Positions 25,112 to 36,156 of a stretch of DNA of 64,000 nucleotides are shown here, in pieces. Source of the stretch: Sclerurus mexicanus (Eukaryota > Chordata > Aves > Passeriformes > Furnariidae); NCBI GenBank assembly GCA_013396755.1, contig VWZF01000308.1:218567-282566 (forward strand), read 5' to 3'. The position numbers were made by a program, and so were the translations under genes. The notes beneath the pieces are model-generated. The model saw only the letters and a program-made list of their open reading frames with translations. It had not been told where the DNA came from and did not search any database. Every line of letters starts with the position of its first letter. Position 1 is the first letter of the stretch.

Positions 25112-25760
25112 CGGGGCTGCTGCGGAGCGGGAGCGGCGGNTCAGTCTCCTTCAGACAGGAGCCTTACAAGATCAGACATCTGAAGCCAGAAAAGCAGTCT
25201 CTGCCCACAAGCATTTATGATCTGCTTAGAGTTCAGCCCATTTCACTCAGTTTTATACCGCCAAGAGTCACACGTCAAAAATCACGCTCTAAAGGATAAT
25301 AAGTTTGCTACTTTCACGAAAGGCGTTTAAAATCAGTACTAATTTCTCATAGGTAGCAATTTTTTTTTACTCCACTCGATGACTTCGATTAAAGCAGGAG
25401 CACAGCAGCGGCAGCTCCGGGGCCGCGGCCGGACAGCCCCGAGCCCCCGCCGCGATGGATCGGTTCGGTCACGGCCCCNAAGCAGTCTTTACTTTTTCAG
25501 GTTCTGTAGTAAACCCATACTCCCTGCCTTCCTGCTGCCCTGCCCTGCCTTGCCTTGCCTTGCCTTACGCCGGCCGGAGTGCCGCGGCTCCGCGCCCTCC
25601 GCCGGGCCCAGCGGGGCTGTCGGCGCTGCCGGCCCCAGGCAGGCCCCAGGCAGGCTCCGCTCAGGGACTGCGGCCCGCTCCGGCCCTGTCGTGTGTGACA
25701 GACCGCTCTGCAACACAGAGCTGCCTTTGACACCACCGTGTGCCCTGCCTTTCACTGCTG
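25112..25760 (-). promoter_or_regulatory. RAC1: RAC1 CpG-rich 5' region, fragmentary assembly
   Basis: GC-rich, CpG-dense pieces occur at 25041-25139, about 25400-25478 (ending in an N at 25479) and 25566-25690, separated by AT-richer sequence. Together they look like a RAC1 promoter island and 5'UTR assembled in pieces. The octet AAGCAGTCT occurs after both the duplicated block (near 25192) and the N at 25479, again suggesting misjoined reads. The true order and distance of these pieces cannot be recovered here. Confidence 0.5.
25531..25566. repeat. TGCCT/TGCCC pentanucleotide repeat
   Basis: A short run of imperfect 5-bp units (TGCCC, then TGCCT several times) lies in the RAC1 upstream island. 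Confidence 0.7.
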
Positions 25761-28700
25761 GCACCCACCACGCGCCAGGCTCGCCCTTGGCATCTCTGGA
25801 AGCACATACGTGTTGTGCAGTTGTTTTGACCCCACAGATGTACCGAGCACGTGTAACTCACCGCAATGTTCCCATGTGCTGCTGTGGGTCGATGCCTGTT
25901 TTTCCCAGCCAGGAACCAACCATGGGACCGTCCCTATCACTGCAACACCACTGTGCAGAGCCAGAACGTTTCCCTTCATCGGTGGATCTTCTCCTGATGT
26001 GCTGTGACATTAATTAACTCTTCTGGCGAGTTTTAGACCAGATCAGTGCACAGTCAGTCTTCACAAGATGGGACAGCCAAAGGACTATCGGGCCTCACAG
26101 AGCCTTGGGTTTAATTTTTTCCTCAAGCAAACCAGTTATTTCCAGGAAACAGTGAAATGAAAGTCAAGCAGAGCAGGTCCAATGATCCCAAGAGTCTTTC
26201 TGCAATTCCTTCCATAACTGTTTGGGAGAGAAGCCCCTGGTTGGACTGATGGACATGAGCGCTGTTCCCTTTGTTTGCATTGCCATCTGTTCCTCGAAGG
26301 AAGTGTGAGGAAAGGGCCCATGCACACCCTGTTCCTGCAAAGTGACCATGAATTCACTGAAATCAGTACAGTGTACCATCGCAGGTGGTTTTCCAGGGAT
26401 TTGATCTCCTATTAATTTCAGAACCTTTCTAAATTATTTTGTTACCACGTAGTGCAGCCTCATCAATGGACAGAGTATTCCAAGATATTTACTGTCTTCC
26501 ATTTTTCTTTCACTGAGCAGAGATAATTCTCAGGTATTTCCCATCAATGAGGAAAACATCATGACTGTCGCTGTGAACGCAAAGGCTATTTTTGCAACAC
26601 TTGTGTGTCCATGTTCCCTCACACAGATGGAAGCTGAAATGACTTGTCATTGAAGCTAAATATCCTTAAAGCCAATGCTCTGCTGCTGCCAATGACCTGC
26701 CAAGTGTTCTCAGCCGGGAGCTGCGGAAGAGAGGTGTGGGCAGTGCCACAGTGCTCCTGCTGTTCTTGGCTGCTGCCACAGCTCTGGGGGCCTCTGAGAT
26801 GCTGCACAGAAACAGAGCAGTGTGAAGTGTCTGGCTGATGTCATGGTCCTGGGGACACCCAGAACATGGGAAGATTCCAAGGACATGTAAAACTGCTGAT
26901 TTTTCCACCACCTGCCTCCTCCTTCACTAGTTCTTTTTATCCAGTGTATAACAGATGGATGATGAGAGGTTTTTCTGTGAGAAAGAGGTACAACAGCATT
27001 TACAATATGATTACAGAATGCCATACAAAGACAAGGATGAAGGCTGTAACAGACAAAACACTTAGCACAAATTGCTTTTATGATCCTGTCATGAGAAAAG
27101 CATTATACGTTTGTATGTTTTTTCAGTGCTCCACCATCCTATTGTTTTGGGATCAATTGTTTTGCATTGTCAAAAGAGAATTTAATTTAAAACACAGGGC
27201 ACATTTTAATATGTTTTAAATTGACAATTTTATACTGTGTTTGGTATATAATAGACAAATAGCTAGATGAATATTTATTGTTAGTCATTAAGAACAATAT
27301 TACAGTTTGGATAGGTGATGATGGTAACAGATATAGACAATTTCCCGCCATGCTTGTAAATATTTACTTCCTCAAAGTTGGAATTATTCAAAAATTTGAA
27401 TTTGAAATCCTAGTTGATACCACTCTTACAGTAACTTTCCTTATTTGCCCTGCCAGATGCTCCTTAAAATACATGATGTGTTACTTATTCTATTATTAAA
27501 CATTCCTATATTTCAGTTGCATTTTATTTGTGTATCTTTTTTTGTTTACCTAGTACGTAGCATGTTTATTTTTAAAGAGAAACAAATAACTTACATGGTG
27601 CTACAGATGCTCAACACTTTGCAGGTATGTTTTTTCCCTGAGAAGGAGGAGGGAGCCATGCAAGGAACATTTTGAAACATTCGTTTGACAAAAGAAAAGA
27701 AACTTAGAGAACAGGATGAAACACAGGGAAAAGGAGTGAGAAGTTAATAACAGGCAATTTAATAGAAAAACGATCAGTTTGATAGATACAACTGCAGTGC
27801 TGAGTTGTATATAGAATATAGACAGTTAAAAATGCACTACACAGAAGAGTAGGGCAAAAGAACATAATGAATGACACTAACAATAACCAATTACAAATCT
27901 TTCCATAATTATGATAAACTCATGAATCATAAAGTTCAGACTTAGATCAGTCCTAATATTGTACTCTATCACCTTCTCTTATCTCACCATTACAATTGTT
28001 GTTAAAAGCCTTTTTCTTAGACATTGAGAAGAAATCATTACTTAAAATTGCTTTGGATCCTGTGTGACTGTGTGTATTGTGTGTGTGCTGGCACTGACGG
28101 AGGATTTTTCTCCTTTGTAGCTGGGGAGTGGCGGGATAATCACGCTGATGCAATACTGGAAAGTTCTACTCACCATGACACAAACTATCAGCATTACAGA
28201 GAAAATAATTATTTGCACTTTTACATTATCTTTCATCCCAAACAGTTACTGTGTTTTGTAACATGTCAGCTCACTAATGAAGCCACAGAGAAGTAGAGAA
28301 GGACCAATATACACACACACTGTACTGGGAAACAAACAGCGCACCTGGCAGTGATTGATGGGTGTGTTCCCTTACTCCTGGATGACACTTCCTGCTGACA
28401 CTGGTTCTGCTCAGTTCCCTCCAGGACACAGCGTGTGCAATATTGAGGTCAAAAGTAACTCTCTGTCCTTAAAAAGAAGAGAAAAACTGTTTTAGGGAGA
28501 AAAGCTGTCATTGGAATTCAGTCACTGGAAACCAGGGCTTGGACTGAAGTGCAAGAGCCAATTTTACATGAAGCAAAGGTATATCACAAAGTGCCAGAGA
28601 GCAACTAAGGTTTTTAGCATATTGCACTCTTCTGTCTTTAGAGAATTTCTATTAAAGTCAGAAGCAAAAAAACCCAAATAAACAAACAAACTAAAAACCC

Positions 28701-31700
28701 CAAAAATGACTAACCCAAAACCTCACCCAAAGAGAGACTTATCTTACTGGAAAAAAACGTTATCCAGATGTTTTTTCATCTTAATATAGCTGAAATAATT
28801 ATCTTTAAAAATTGTACTCAAGTCTTGATCCTAATTTAAGTTGGTGGTAAAAGTCAGGTGTTTAATGATGTAGTATTAGGGACATAGTAATTGGTAGAAA
28901 GAAATCTTAATGCTGGACAGCACTAGGCATCCAAAATTCCTTCCCGGACTCTAGTTCTGCCTGTGGTGTTATGTGCCTTTGTGGTCCCTCTGCCCTCCCA
29001 CTTTTAATTCAGGACGGTAGTACATATTCAAGCTGTTTGGACAGTAGCTACCAAGTAGCACTAGCAACCAACAGTTGCCTGAGAATCCAAGTTTTTTGCT
29101 TAATGATATTTGCATTTTTTGTTGATGTCTCTTCTTCAAGCTATTAATAGAGCACAGATATTTAACTAGTAAAGAGACACTTACTGTGGAGGAAATTAAG
29201 TGTATCTTCACTGAAGTTGGAGTGGGTATCATGACACAAAATTACTATTAGAAAATATTCTAATCCACAAGTAATGGCCTGTAATTTCTAGATATTCCAG
29301 GCAGACATTTTTTGGCATTATTTGTTTCCTGAGTGTTGAAAAAACCCTGTACTTGCATGTGATAATGTACACTGTTCAAATATAGCAGTCAGTCTGCTCT
29401 AGAGGAACCAAAGCCAGCAATAAAAAAGGAACCACAACTTCTAAATGTCAGCATTTGCTGCATCAGAAAGTACAGATTAAAAGAGCATGAAAATAAAATG
29501 TTAGTATGTAAATCTTTACATTAATAATAAAGCATCATAAAATAAATGCATCCCATTCATGTGATTCTCACATAGATGGTTTAGCTGGTGTATGTATACA
29601 ACAGAAACAAGTGCTGTATTTTCTTTAGGTAGCTTCTGATAAATATCTCTTCTGTCAAGACTTGCAGTTATAAAAACCACATAAGGCTTTGCATTCACTG
29701 ATGTGTACCCTCAGGTTTAGCAAGCAGTAACAGACAGTGCTTAATACAGTGAGAGCTGTTGTTGAAGGCAGTGGGACTACATACAGTAATCCCTGTATAT
29801 GGCTGTGAGCTTTTTGGAATAGAGACATCATTATAAATTTATAAACAAGGACCTGAGACTTCTCTGTGTCACTTCAACTTTTTTATTGCTGTAACTCCCT
29901 CAGCAGAAATACGGGAATAAGCCTTTTATAACTGTAGGCATCATGTCACGCCCTGAGGCGAGGCAATGCTGAAGTACACAGATGTGTAAGATGCAAGTTC
30001 CTCCCCACTTCTACCTATCTTGATATCATGCATTTCACAGAAATGAGCCCTAAAATATCAATAAAAATGAGAGGGGTTTAACTATTACATAAGCCCATTT
30101 GGTATTACTTGTTTTACTGCCTTTGGTCGTCCAGTCATTTTTCACTTGAATAAAGAGTGAAGGCTACAAGCTTTGATCTGGCCCCTGATTTCCTTAGAAA
30201 GATTTAGTGTTTGTTTTGCTCCAGGCTTGCAGATGTGCTTATGGACTTCAGTAGAGCGAGGACCCAAAAAGGCCCAAACCTTCTGTGGTCAGTTTGCCTG
30301 GGAAGAGATGGAGTGGGAAGAAGCCTACTTCCCTGTGCCGTGCTGCACAGCTGTGACTCACATCCCAAATAACACCTTCTTGGAGTGCAAAGCAAGACAA
30401 AAACCAGAGAGCTTCAAATAACTCATTAGATCAAAGCCAGAAATTAAAATCGGTGGTTCCTCATATATCACGGTCAGCATTTGAAACAGAAATATACATT
30501 TATTACAGGAATAAGACAATTCTGTTCCTCACCAGGACCATTTGCAGAAATTCTGAAGAACTTATAAGAGGAAGAGACACTATAAATAAATATAAAATAA
30601 CTTATTTATCATAAATAGAATAGACAAATTATATGAAAACTTACAGGGGTTTTTTTCCCCCCAGTGATTTTTTACCAATAAACTGCTAAGTAACAATATC
30701 TGTGAAGAAGAAGAGTTCCCAAAATAGGATGTTTGATTTATTCTTTGTTTCCTAAATATAAAAATTACAAAACTGTCCTGTTTTTAAAACAATCTAGGCT
30801 AACGGTGACAGAGGTCAACACCTTTTTTTTGTCTTACCAAGAGAAGCAGTTGGGTGACTGATACTTCTGCTTATTTGTGGCAGCAGGCTATTTTGAGTTA
30901 ACGTTAGATCCTGCCTTTATTAAACTGATTGGAAGTACCCGTGCCTTTTTAATATTGCTGTGTTGCTGTGTGCAACACTGTGTTATAACCCAGCAGCTTC
31001 TGCAGGAGATGTCCACACTGTCAGAACCTTGCCAGCACTGTGCTGTTACTACCCACAGTGTGCTGTGCTGGTAATTTTCTAAAATTTTGGAGAGGGCTCT
31101 GAGCTCAACATCATCACAGAGCAGATGAGTTAATTGGATGCTTTTGTCACCAGGGACAATGAACCCTCTGAGAGGTGCCTGTGAGTCTGGAGTGCCCCGG
31201 CAGGTCACTGCTGGGGAAGGAAGGCACGGTGGCAGCAGACAGGCCACCACAGCTGATGACAAGTTTCCTTTCAGTCCTAAAAAACCCACTCACAAGAAGG
31301 GGTTTGTTGGAACCATCTGGCCTTTTTTTTTTTTTTCTTTAACTGAACTTTCAGTCTATTCATTGTAAAATATTTAACTTTTCCCCCTTTTCAAGTTTCA
31401 GTTATGGACTCAGTCTTTTGCAATCATTTTATGTAATTTTTGCCTACATAGCAGTGGATATAAAAGGCACCATAAAGAAAAAACTGTAAGCACAAATAAC
31501 CCTAAACTCTGTCTCATTTAAGTACTCAGTTTTCATAGTTTATCCGTGTCATTATTAGTTCTTACAGAGAGCCCTGGAGACCTAATTCCAAGCACAAGGG
31601 TTGTTCTGTGTCATGCTGCAAAGCCAAGAGAGGTCTGCCCTTCCCAAAAGGGTCAGCCCCAAGCAGAGCGCACACAGATGTAGCTCAACAGGGGAATGCA

Positions 31701-33117
31701 ATTAGATAATATTGATCTGTGCAGTGGGCCTAGTTTTTAATTCTTTTGGAAATATGGTCACTTAAGAGCCCTGAAGGAGAATAGAGGGATTTTTGCGTAA
31801 ATCTATGAGGAAGTACTGCTCAGTATTATGGATATACATTGAGAAGGCTTAAGAGGGCACTTTGAAAATGCTAGTAATGTTGACTCACAGTATATTTTTC
31901 TCTGAATAGAGGAATATTTGAATACCTGAGAAGAAATTTTAGGTAAAATGAAATAAAACATGAACAGACTAGAAAAGATAAGGATGTTCTCTAAGGATGT
32001 TCTCTCAGAGAGAGACGAGTCAGGGTTAGGGAGCAAAAATGAGATGATGGCTCTAAAGTGATGGAAAACGATCTCTGCAGCCATCAGCCACAAATTGCAT
32101 GTCAACAATTTTGAACTTCTGCATATTAAAGTAATCAGTGTTCTAGCTAAACTAAAAATGATTTTACCACCATGACGGAGCTGAAATCAAAAGAGGAAGT
32201 GTGGGATGCCTTTGAGGTTTAGTTTCAGTCGGAATAATGAACTCATTTCCAAATCTTAGTGTAACAAAATCTGGTGAAACTCTTTAACTGGTATTCAATT
32301 GCATTATCTGCTGCTTTCTTTGTTGTAAAGCTAAAGAGTGTTTTATCAATCTTACTATTTAACTAAATAATTAGATCCAAATAAATAGCAATGCCAAATT
32401 GTTATTGTGACCTAATTTAGTAATTATATTGCCTATTTTAATGTGGAAAGTAATTTACTTTTAATCAAGATTTAAAAATTGATACTGTGTCACATCTGTT
32501 TTAATGTGCAACATGAGCCAGAACTAACGAGACTCGGGCAGCTATCTACTGATACATGTAAAAGTTAATCAGCTTCCAGATTTAATCTTTGTGTATCACA
32601 TTGCATTCCAACTAAATCATGGAAAGCTGCTATGTGTCCCGTTTTGGAATTATTCTTTCTCTATGCACCAGCTTGATTCTGTGGCAAAATAGAATTTTAT
32701 AAGGAGTTCATATCAATGTATAGATTTTTCTGTTTCATTTTAGCAATTGAAAGTTGATTGAATGGAAACTGTAAAGAACATTCCTAGGGGGAAAAAAAGG
32801 GCTGCCCTCATAAATGGTGTTGGTTATCTGTTCATCTTTTGGGGCATTTTTTCCACTGCAAAGCAAGTGTCATGATGGTAATTTACCTCAAAGAGCTTCC
32901 TAGGAAATGTCTGCAAAATGTTTTGGTAATCTTAGGTGTAACCTGGACTTGAACAGTGTATTTTAAGTTAAAAGTAACTCAAGTATTGGCTTGGACAGCA
33001 TGGGAAGTATTTCCTTGGCTCACAGAATTGATCATCTAGCTGAGTAAATAACAAAATTACAACCTCCCCACCTAAACCCAGAAATCATTACCAATATTTC
33101 ACACTGAAAAAGAGTAG
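25761..33117. other. Intergenic region between RAC1 and the SMIM10-like locus
   Basis: About 7.3 kb of AT-rich DNA in which I recognise no protein-coding exon, RNA gene or intact transposon. Open frames are short and unrelated to anything I know. A TG-rich stretch occurs near 28061-28090, a short CA run near 28310, and a 14-bp tandem duplication (AGGATGTTCTCTAA unit) near 31980-32006. Confidence 0.5.
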
Positions 33118-33345
33118 GTTTAGATTAGATATTAAAGAAGAATTCCTCCCTGTGAGGATGGGGGGGCCCTGGCACAGGTTGCCCAGAGAAGCTGTGGCTG
33201 CCCCATCCCTGGAAGAGTCCAAGGCCAGGCTGGATGGGGCTTGGAGCAGCCTGGGGTAGTGGGAGGTGTCCCTGCCCGTGGTGGGGGTGTTGGAATGAAA
33301 TGGGCTTTAAGGTCCTTCCAACTCAAACCAGGCTGTGATTCCACA
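33118..33345 (+). mobile_element. CR1 LINE 3' fragment
   Basis: This is a 5'-truncated non-LTR retrotransposon tail. It has the characteristic bird CR1 wording: a gene-body remnant around CCCTGGCACAGGTTGCCCAG, AGCTGTGGCTGCCCCATCCC, then GGCTTGGAGCAGCCTGG, and the end TTCCAACTCAAACC followed by CTGTGATTC. No open frame survives. It is in plus orientation. CR1 lacks target-site duplications and a poly(A) tail, so its borders are approximate. Confidence 0.9.
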
Positions 33346-33439
33346 ACATCAGTGGCCCAGGTGGCTGGAGCGAACACCTGGGTGGACTGTGTCCACAGGG
33401 AATAGCTCGGTGGGGAAATGGGTTTAATCCCTTGAATCA

Positions 33440-33660
33440 TGGCAGCTCAGGGGAGGTTTAGGTTGGATATTAGGAAGAGGTTCTTCCCCCAGAGGGTGTT
33501 GGGGAACTGAACAGGCTCCCCAGGGCCGTGGGCACAGCACCAAACCTGGCAGAGCTCCAGGAGCGTTTGGATCGGTGGAATTCCTGGTGGTGTCCTGTGC
33601 AGGTCCAGGAGTTGGGCTCGAAGGTCCTCGTGGCAGTTCTGTGAATTCTCCGTGTGCTCC
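33440..33660 (+). mobile_element. Second CR1 LINE 3' fragment, divergent subfamily
   Basis: This fragment contains CR1-type text: GGTTGGATATTAGGAAGAGG, TTCTTCCCCCAGAGGGTG, CAGGCTCCCCAGGG, then a decayed end near AGGAGTTGGGCTCGAAGGTC and TCTGTGAATTCT. It differs enough from the neighbouring copy at 33118 to be a separate subfamily or an older insertion. It has the same orientation and lies about 100 bp away. Confidence 0.8.
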
Positions 33661-33689
33661 CAGCACTGAAGGGCAGCGCTTGGATGAGG

Positions 33690-33847
33690 AGTGGGGCGGT
33701 GGGGTGTGAGGGCGGTGGGACATGAGGGCAGAGGGGCGTGAGGGCAGGTGGGACATGAGGGTGGTGGGACATGAGGGCGATGGGACATGAGGGTGGGTGG
33801 TAGAACATGGGGGCAGTGGGACGTGAGGGCAGTGGAATGTGAGGGCG
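33690..33847. repeat. Degenerate minisatellite, unit about 15-18 bp (GTGGGACATGAGGGCG-like)
   Basis: Roughly nine imperfect units built on GTGGGACATGAGGGC, with variants GGGGCGTGAGGGCAG and GTGGAATGTGAGGGCG, run directly into an assembly gap. The array therefore probably continues inside the gap, and its true length is unknown. Confidence 0.85.
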
Positions 33848-34562
33848 NNNNNNNNNNNNNNNNNNNNNNNNNNNNNNNNNNNNNNNNNNNNNNNNNNNNN
33901 NNNNNNNNNNNNNNNNNNNNNNNNNNNNNNNNNNNNNNNNNNNNNNNNNNNNNNNNNNNNNNNNNNNNNNNNNNNNNNNNNNNNNNNNNNNNNNNNNNNN
34001 NNNNNNNNNNNNNNNNNNNNNNNNNNNNNNNNNNNNNNNNNNNNNNNNNNNNNNNNNNNNNNNNNNNNNNNNNNNNNNNNNNNNNNNNNNNNNNNNNNNN
34101 NNNNNNNNNNNNNNNNNNNNNNNNNNNNNNNNNNNNNNNNNNNNNNNNNNNNNNNNNNNNNNNNNNNNNNNNNNNNNNNNNNNNNNNNNNNNNNNNNNNN
34201 NNNNNNNNNNNNNNNNNNNNNNNNNNNNNNNNNNNNNNNNNNNNNNNNNNNNNNNNNNNNNNNNNNNNNNNNNNNNNNNNNNNNNNNNNNNNNNNNNNNN
34301 NNNNNNNNNNNNNNNNNNNNNNNNNNNNNNNNNNNNNNNNNNNNNNNNNNNNNNNNNNNNNNNNNNNNNNNNNNNNNNNNNNNNNNNNNNNNNNNNNNNN
34401 NNNNNNNNNNNNNNNNNNNNNNNNNNNNNNNNNNNNNNNNNNNNNNNNNNNNNNNNNNNNNNNNNNNNNNNNNNNNNNNNNNNNNNNNNNNNNNNNNNNN
34501 NNNNNNNNNNNNNNNNNNNNNNNNNNNNNNNNNNNNNNNNNNNNNNNNNNNNNNNNNNNNNN
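33848..34562. other. Assembly gap (715 Ns)
   Basis: The run of Ns lies between a minisatellite and the first SMIM10-like exon. It likely hides more tandem repeat plus GC-rich promoter and 5'UTR of the downstream locus. Confidence 0.99.
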
Positions 34563-34800
34563 GGCGGGCGCGCGCATGGCGGGCGGCCTGTCCCGCGTCG
34601 CCGCCAGGCTGTCGCAGTCGGCCGCGGCCCGCTCCTACGGCGTGTTCTGCAAGGGGCTCACCAGGACCCTCCTCATCTTCTTCGACCTGGCCTGGAAGCT
34701 CCGCATCAACTTCCCCTACCTCTACATCGTGGCCTCCATGATGCTGAACGTGCGGCTGCAGGTGGGCCGGGCCGGGGGCGTTCGGGGCGCCGGGCCGTGC
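34563..34800 (+). promoter_or_regulatory. CpG-rich promoter/first-exon island of the SMIM10-like locus
   Basis: Very GC-rich, CpG-dense sequence begins at the gap edge, spans the first coding exon and fades after about 34800. The transcription start is probably within the gap. Confidence 0.55.
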
Positions 34801-36043
34801 TGAGCTCAGTAAATACACACACTCGAATGCTACTGTGCGCACATTCCTGGCACCTTGTAGCGAGCGGGGAGAACAATTCCCTTCATCGGTTTGTTGGTTT
34901 GGGTTTTTTTTGAAATCGAGAGCAGCTGCTGCAGGGAATATGCAGAGTTTTAAATGCCAGTGTCAGTACATGAAAAAAACAGTTAATATTCGGTTTGCAT
35001 CTCTCCTGTTTCTACAAAACGCTGAACTCCCTAAACCCAGCTTTGACCTGTTGTAGGGTTTAAGTTTCACTGTTTTTGTGATGAAGTGAAAGGCCCACTT
35101 TTGACTTAGCTGGCAAGAGAAGCAGGCTGTGGACTGTCACAACAAGCAGCTGTTCCAGCCGAGGCTCGGGCACTTTCTCCTTGTAAACATAGCTGCAGTG
35201 AAAGTTTTGACATCTGGCCAGTGGCCCAGTGCTCAAAGACAAGTCTGGTTGCAGTCTGTGACTTGTAAAAGGTAAGCGAAAACGGGGAGAGGTCAACATG
35301 TGGCATCTCTCGTTTTGGTTTTGGGATTGGCCCTACGGTTCTGAAGCTTGAAAATGAGCCCCGTGGCCAGGAGTTGTACGTGTGGCTTAGTAACCTCGGT
35401 AGCTGAAAAAACCCGTGCCGTTGCTTGTTATCAGTGTTGGTGTGTAATAGTTCTCCTGGAACAACATCAGCCTGTCCCTCCACTACAGCGCAGCTGATCC
35501 CTGCTGATCCCCGAGCTGGTGCAGCCAGTCTGACCAGTTCCCGTGGGAAGAAGCTGTGCATGGTCCAGTGTTGATTTCCAGCGTTGTGGGTCTGATTGCA
35601 GCTTCCACGTCTGTTTACAGGAGGATTACTGTAATATTTACCTTCAACGTTAGGTTTAGAATCTGTCCCAGCCTGCATTTCAGTTGGTTAAAGAAAGTGG
35701 TGCTGTTACACAGCAAATCTCTCGCTGCTCCTTTGCTGACTCACTTTCATGCCTGTTACCAAAATAGAGTTGTAGCAGATTAAACTGAAACTACAGAAGA
35801 AAGCTGGTATTTGGGCATGCTTCCTACCCCTCTGGATGTGTTCAAGCAGCCTGTAGGGAAACTTCTCTGTTTGGACATCTGTTCGGACAACTGTTACTTT
35901 CTGCAGCTGGGTTATTCTTTCTTTTTATGTTAAAGATTTTTAAATATTTTTTTTGTTCTGTATACCGGGCTCCAAGAAACTGGGATATCAGTGTAATGAC
36001 TCCCTGCATTCTTTTTCTTTAGGTCCATATTGAGATCCACTGA
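34576..36043 (+). CDS. SMIM10-family small integral membrane protein, 68 aa, two coding exons
   Basis: Exon 1 is 34576-34761 (62 codons) and exon 2 contributes 36023-36043 (VHIEIH and TGA). The splice is GT-AG in phase 0. The protein starts MAGGLSRVAARLSQSAAARS, continues YGVFCKGLTRTLLIFFDLAW, and has a hydrophobic stretch around residues 46-58 (FPYLYIVASMMLN). It matches the human SMIM10/SMIM10L1 family in length and nearly throughout the C-terminal 50 residues. The molecular function of this family is not known to me. Position between RAC1 and the presumed CYTH3 favours the 7p22.1 paralogue (I recall SMIM10L3) over SMIM10 or SMIM10L1, but that choice is inference, so no symbol is given. A second frame follows in the same last exon. 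Confidence 0.9.
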
Positions 36044-36072
36044 CTGGTGACTTGGTGTGCTGCTTGCACTGT

Positions 36073-36123
36073 ATGCTGCAACTAGAGTCTGTCACACTCC
36101 TCTTCCAATCCAGCCTGTTGTGA
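36073..36123 (+). other. Small upstream ORF (16 codons) between the two reading frames
   Basis: An ATG at 36073 opens a 16-codon frame ending with TGA at 36121-36123. It is in the same frame as, and 33 nt before, the ATG of the 263-aa frame. If both proteins are made from one mRNA, this frame would affect re-initiation. Translation is not shown. Confidence 0.4.
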
Positions 36124-36156
36124 AGCGGCAAAGCTGTGCTCCTGTGCTCCAGGACT

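Noticed and set aside
25379..26017. 212-codon plus-strand frame upstream of RAC1
   Set aside because: It crosses an N and a suspected misjoin, is GC-driven and contains a translated pentamer repeat; no known protein.
33690..33847. CRISPR-like array (regular repeats)
   Set aside because: The units are contiguous and degenerate without unique spacers, and the genome is vertebrate; it is a minisatellite. The same applies to the 44-bp and 24-bp arrays.
33424..34842. Very long open frames (300-470 codons) on both strands across 33.4-34.8 kb
   Set aside because: They are open only because a 715-nt N run is read through; the real parts are CR1 and minisatellite sequence.
35106..35678. 190-codon minus-strand frame in the intron of the SMIM10-like gene
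   Set aside because: No recognised domain, no promoter island of its own and no family resemblance; it is antisense in an intron. It is longer than most chance frames here but unsupported.
36136..36156. Seven-codon N-terminal extension of the 263-aa frame beginning at GTG
   Set aside because: GTG is not a usual eukaryotic start; the ATG at 36157 has A at -3 and is preferred.
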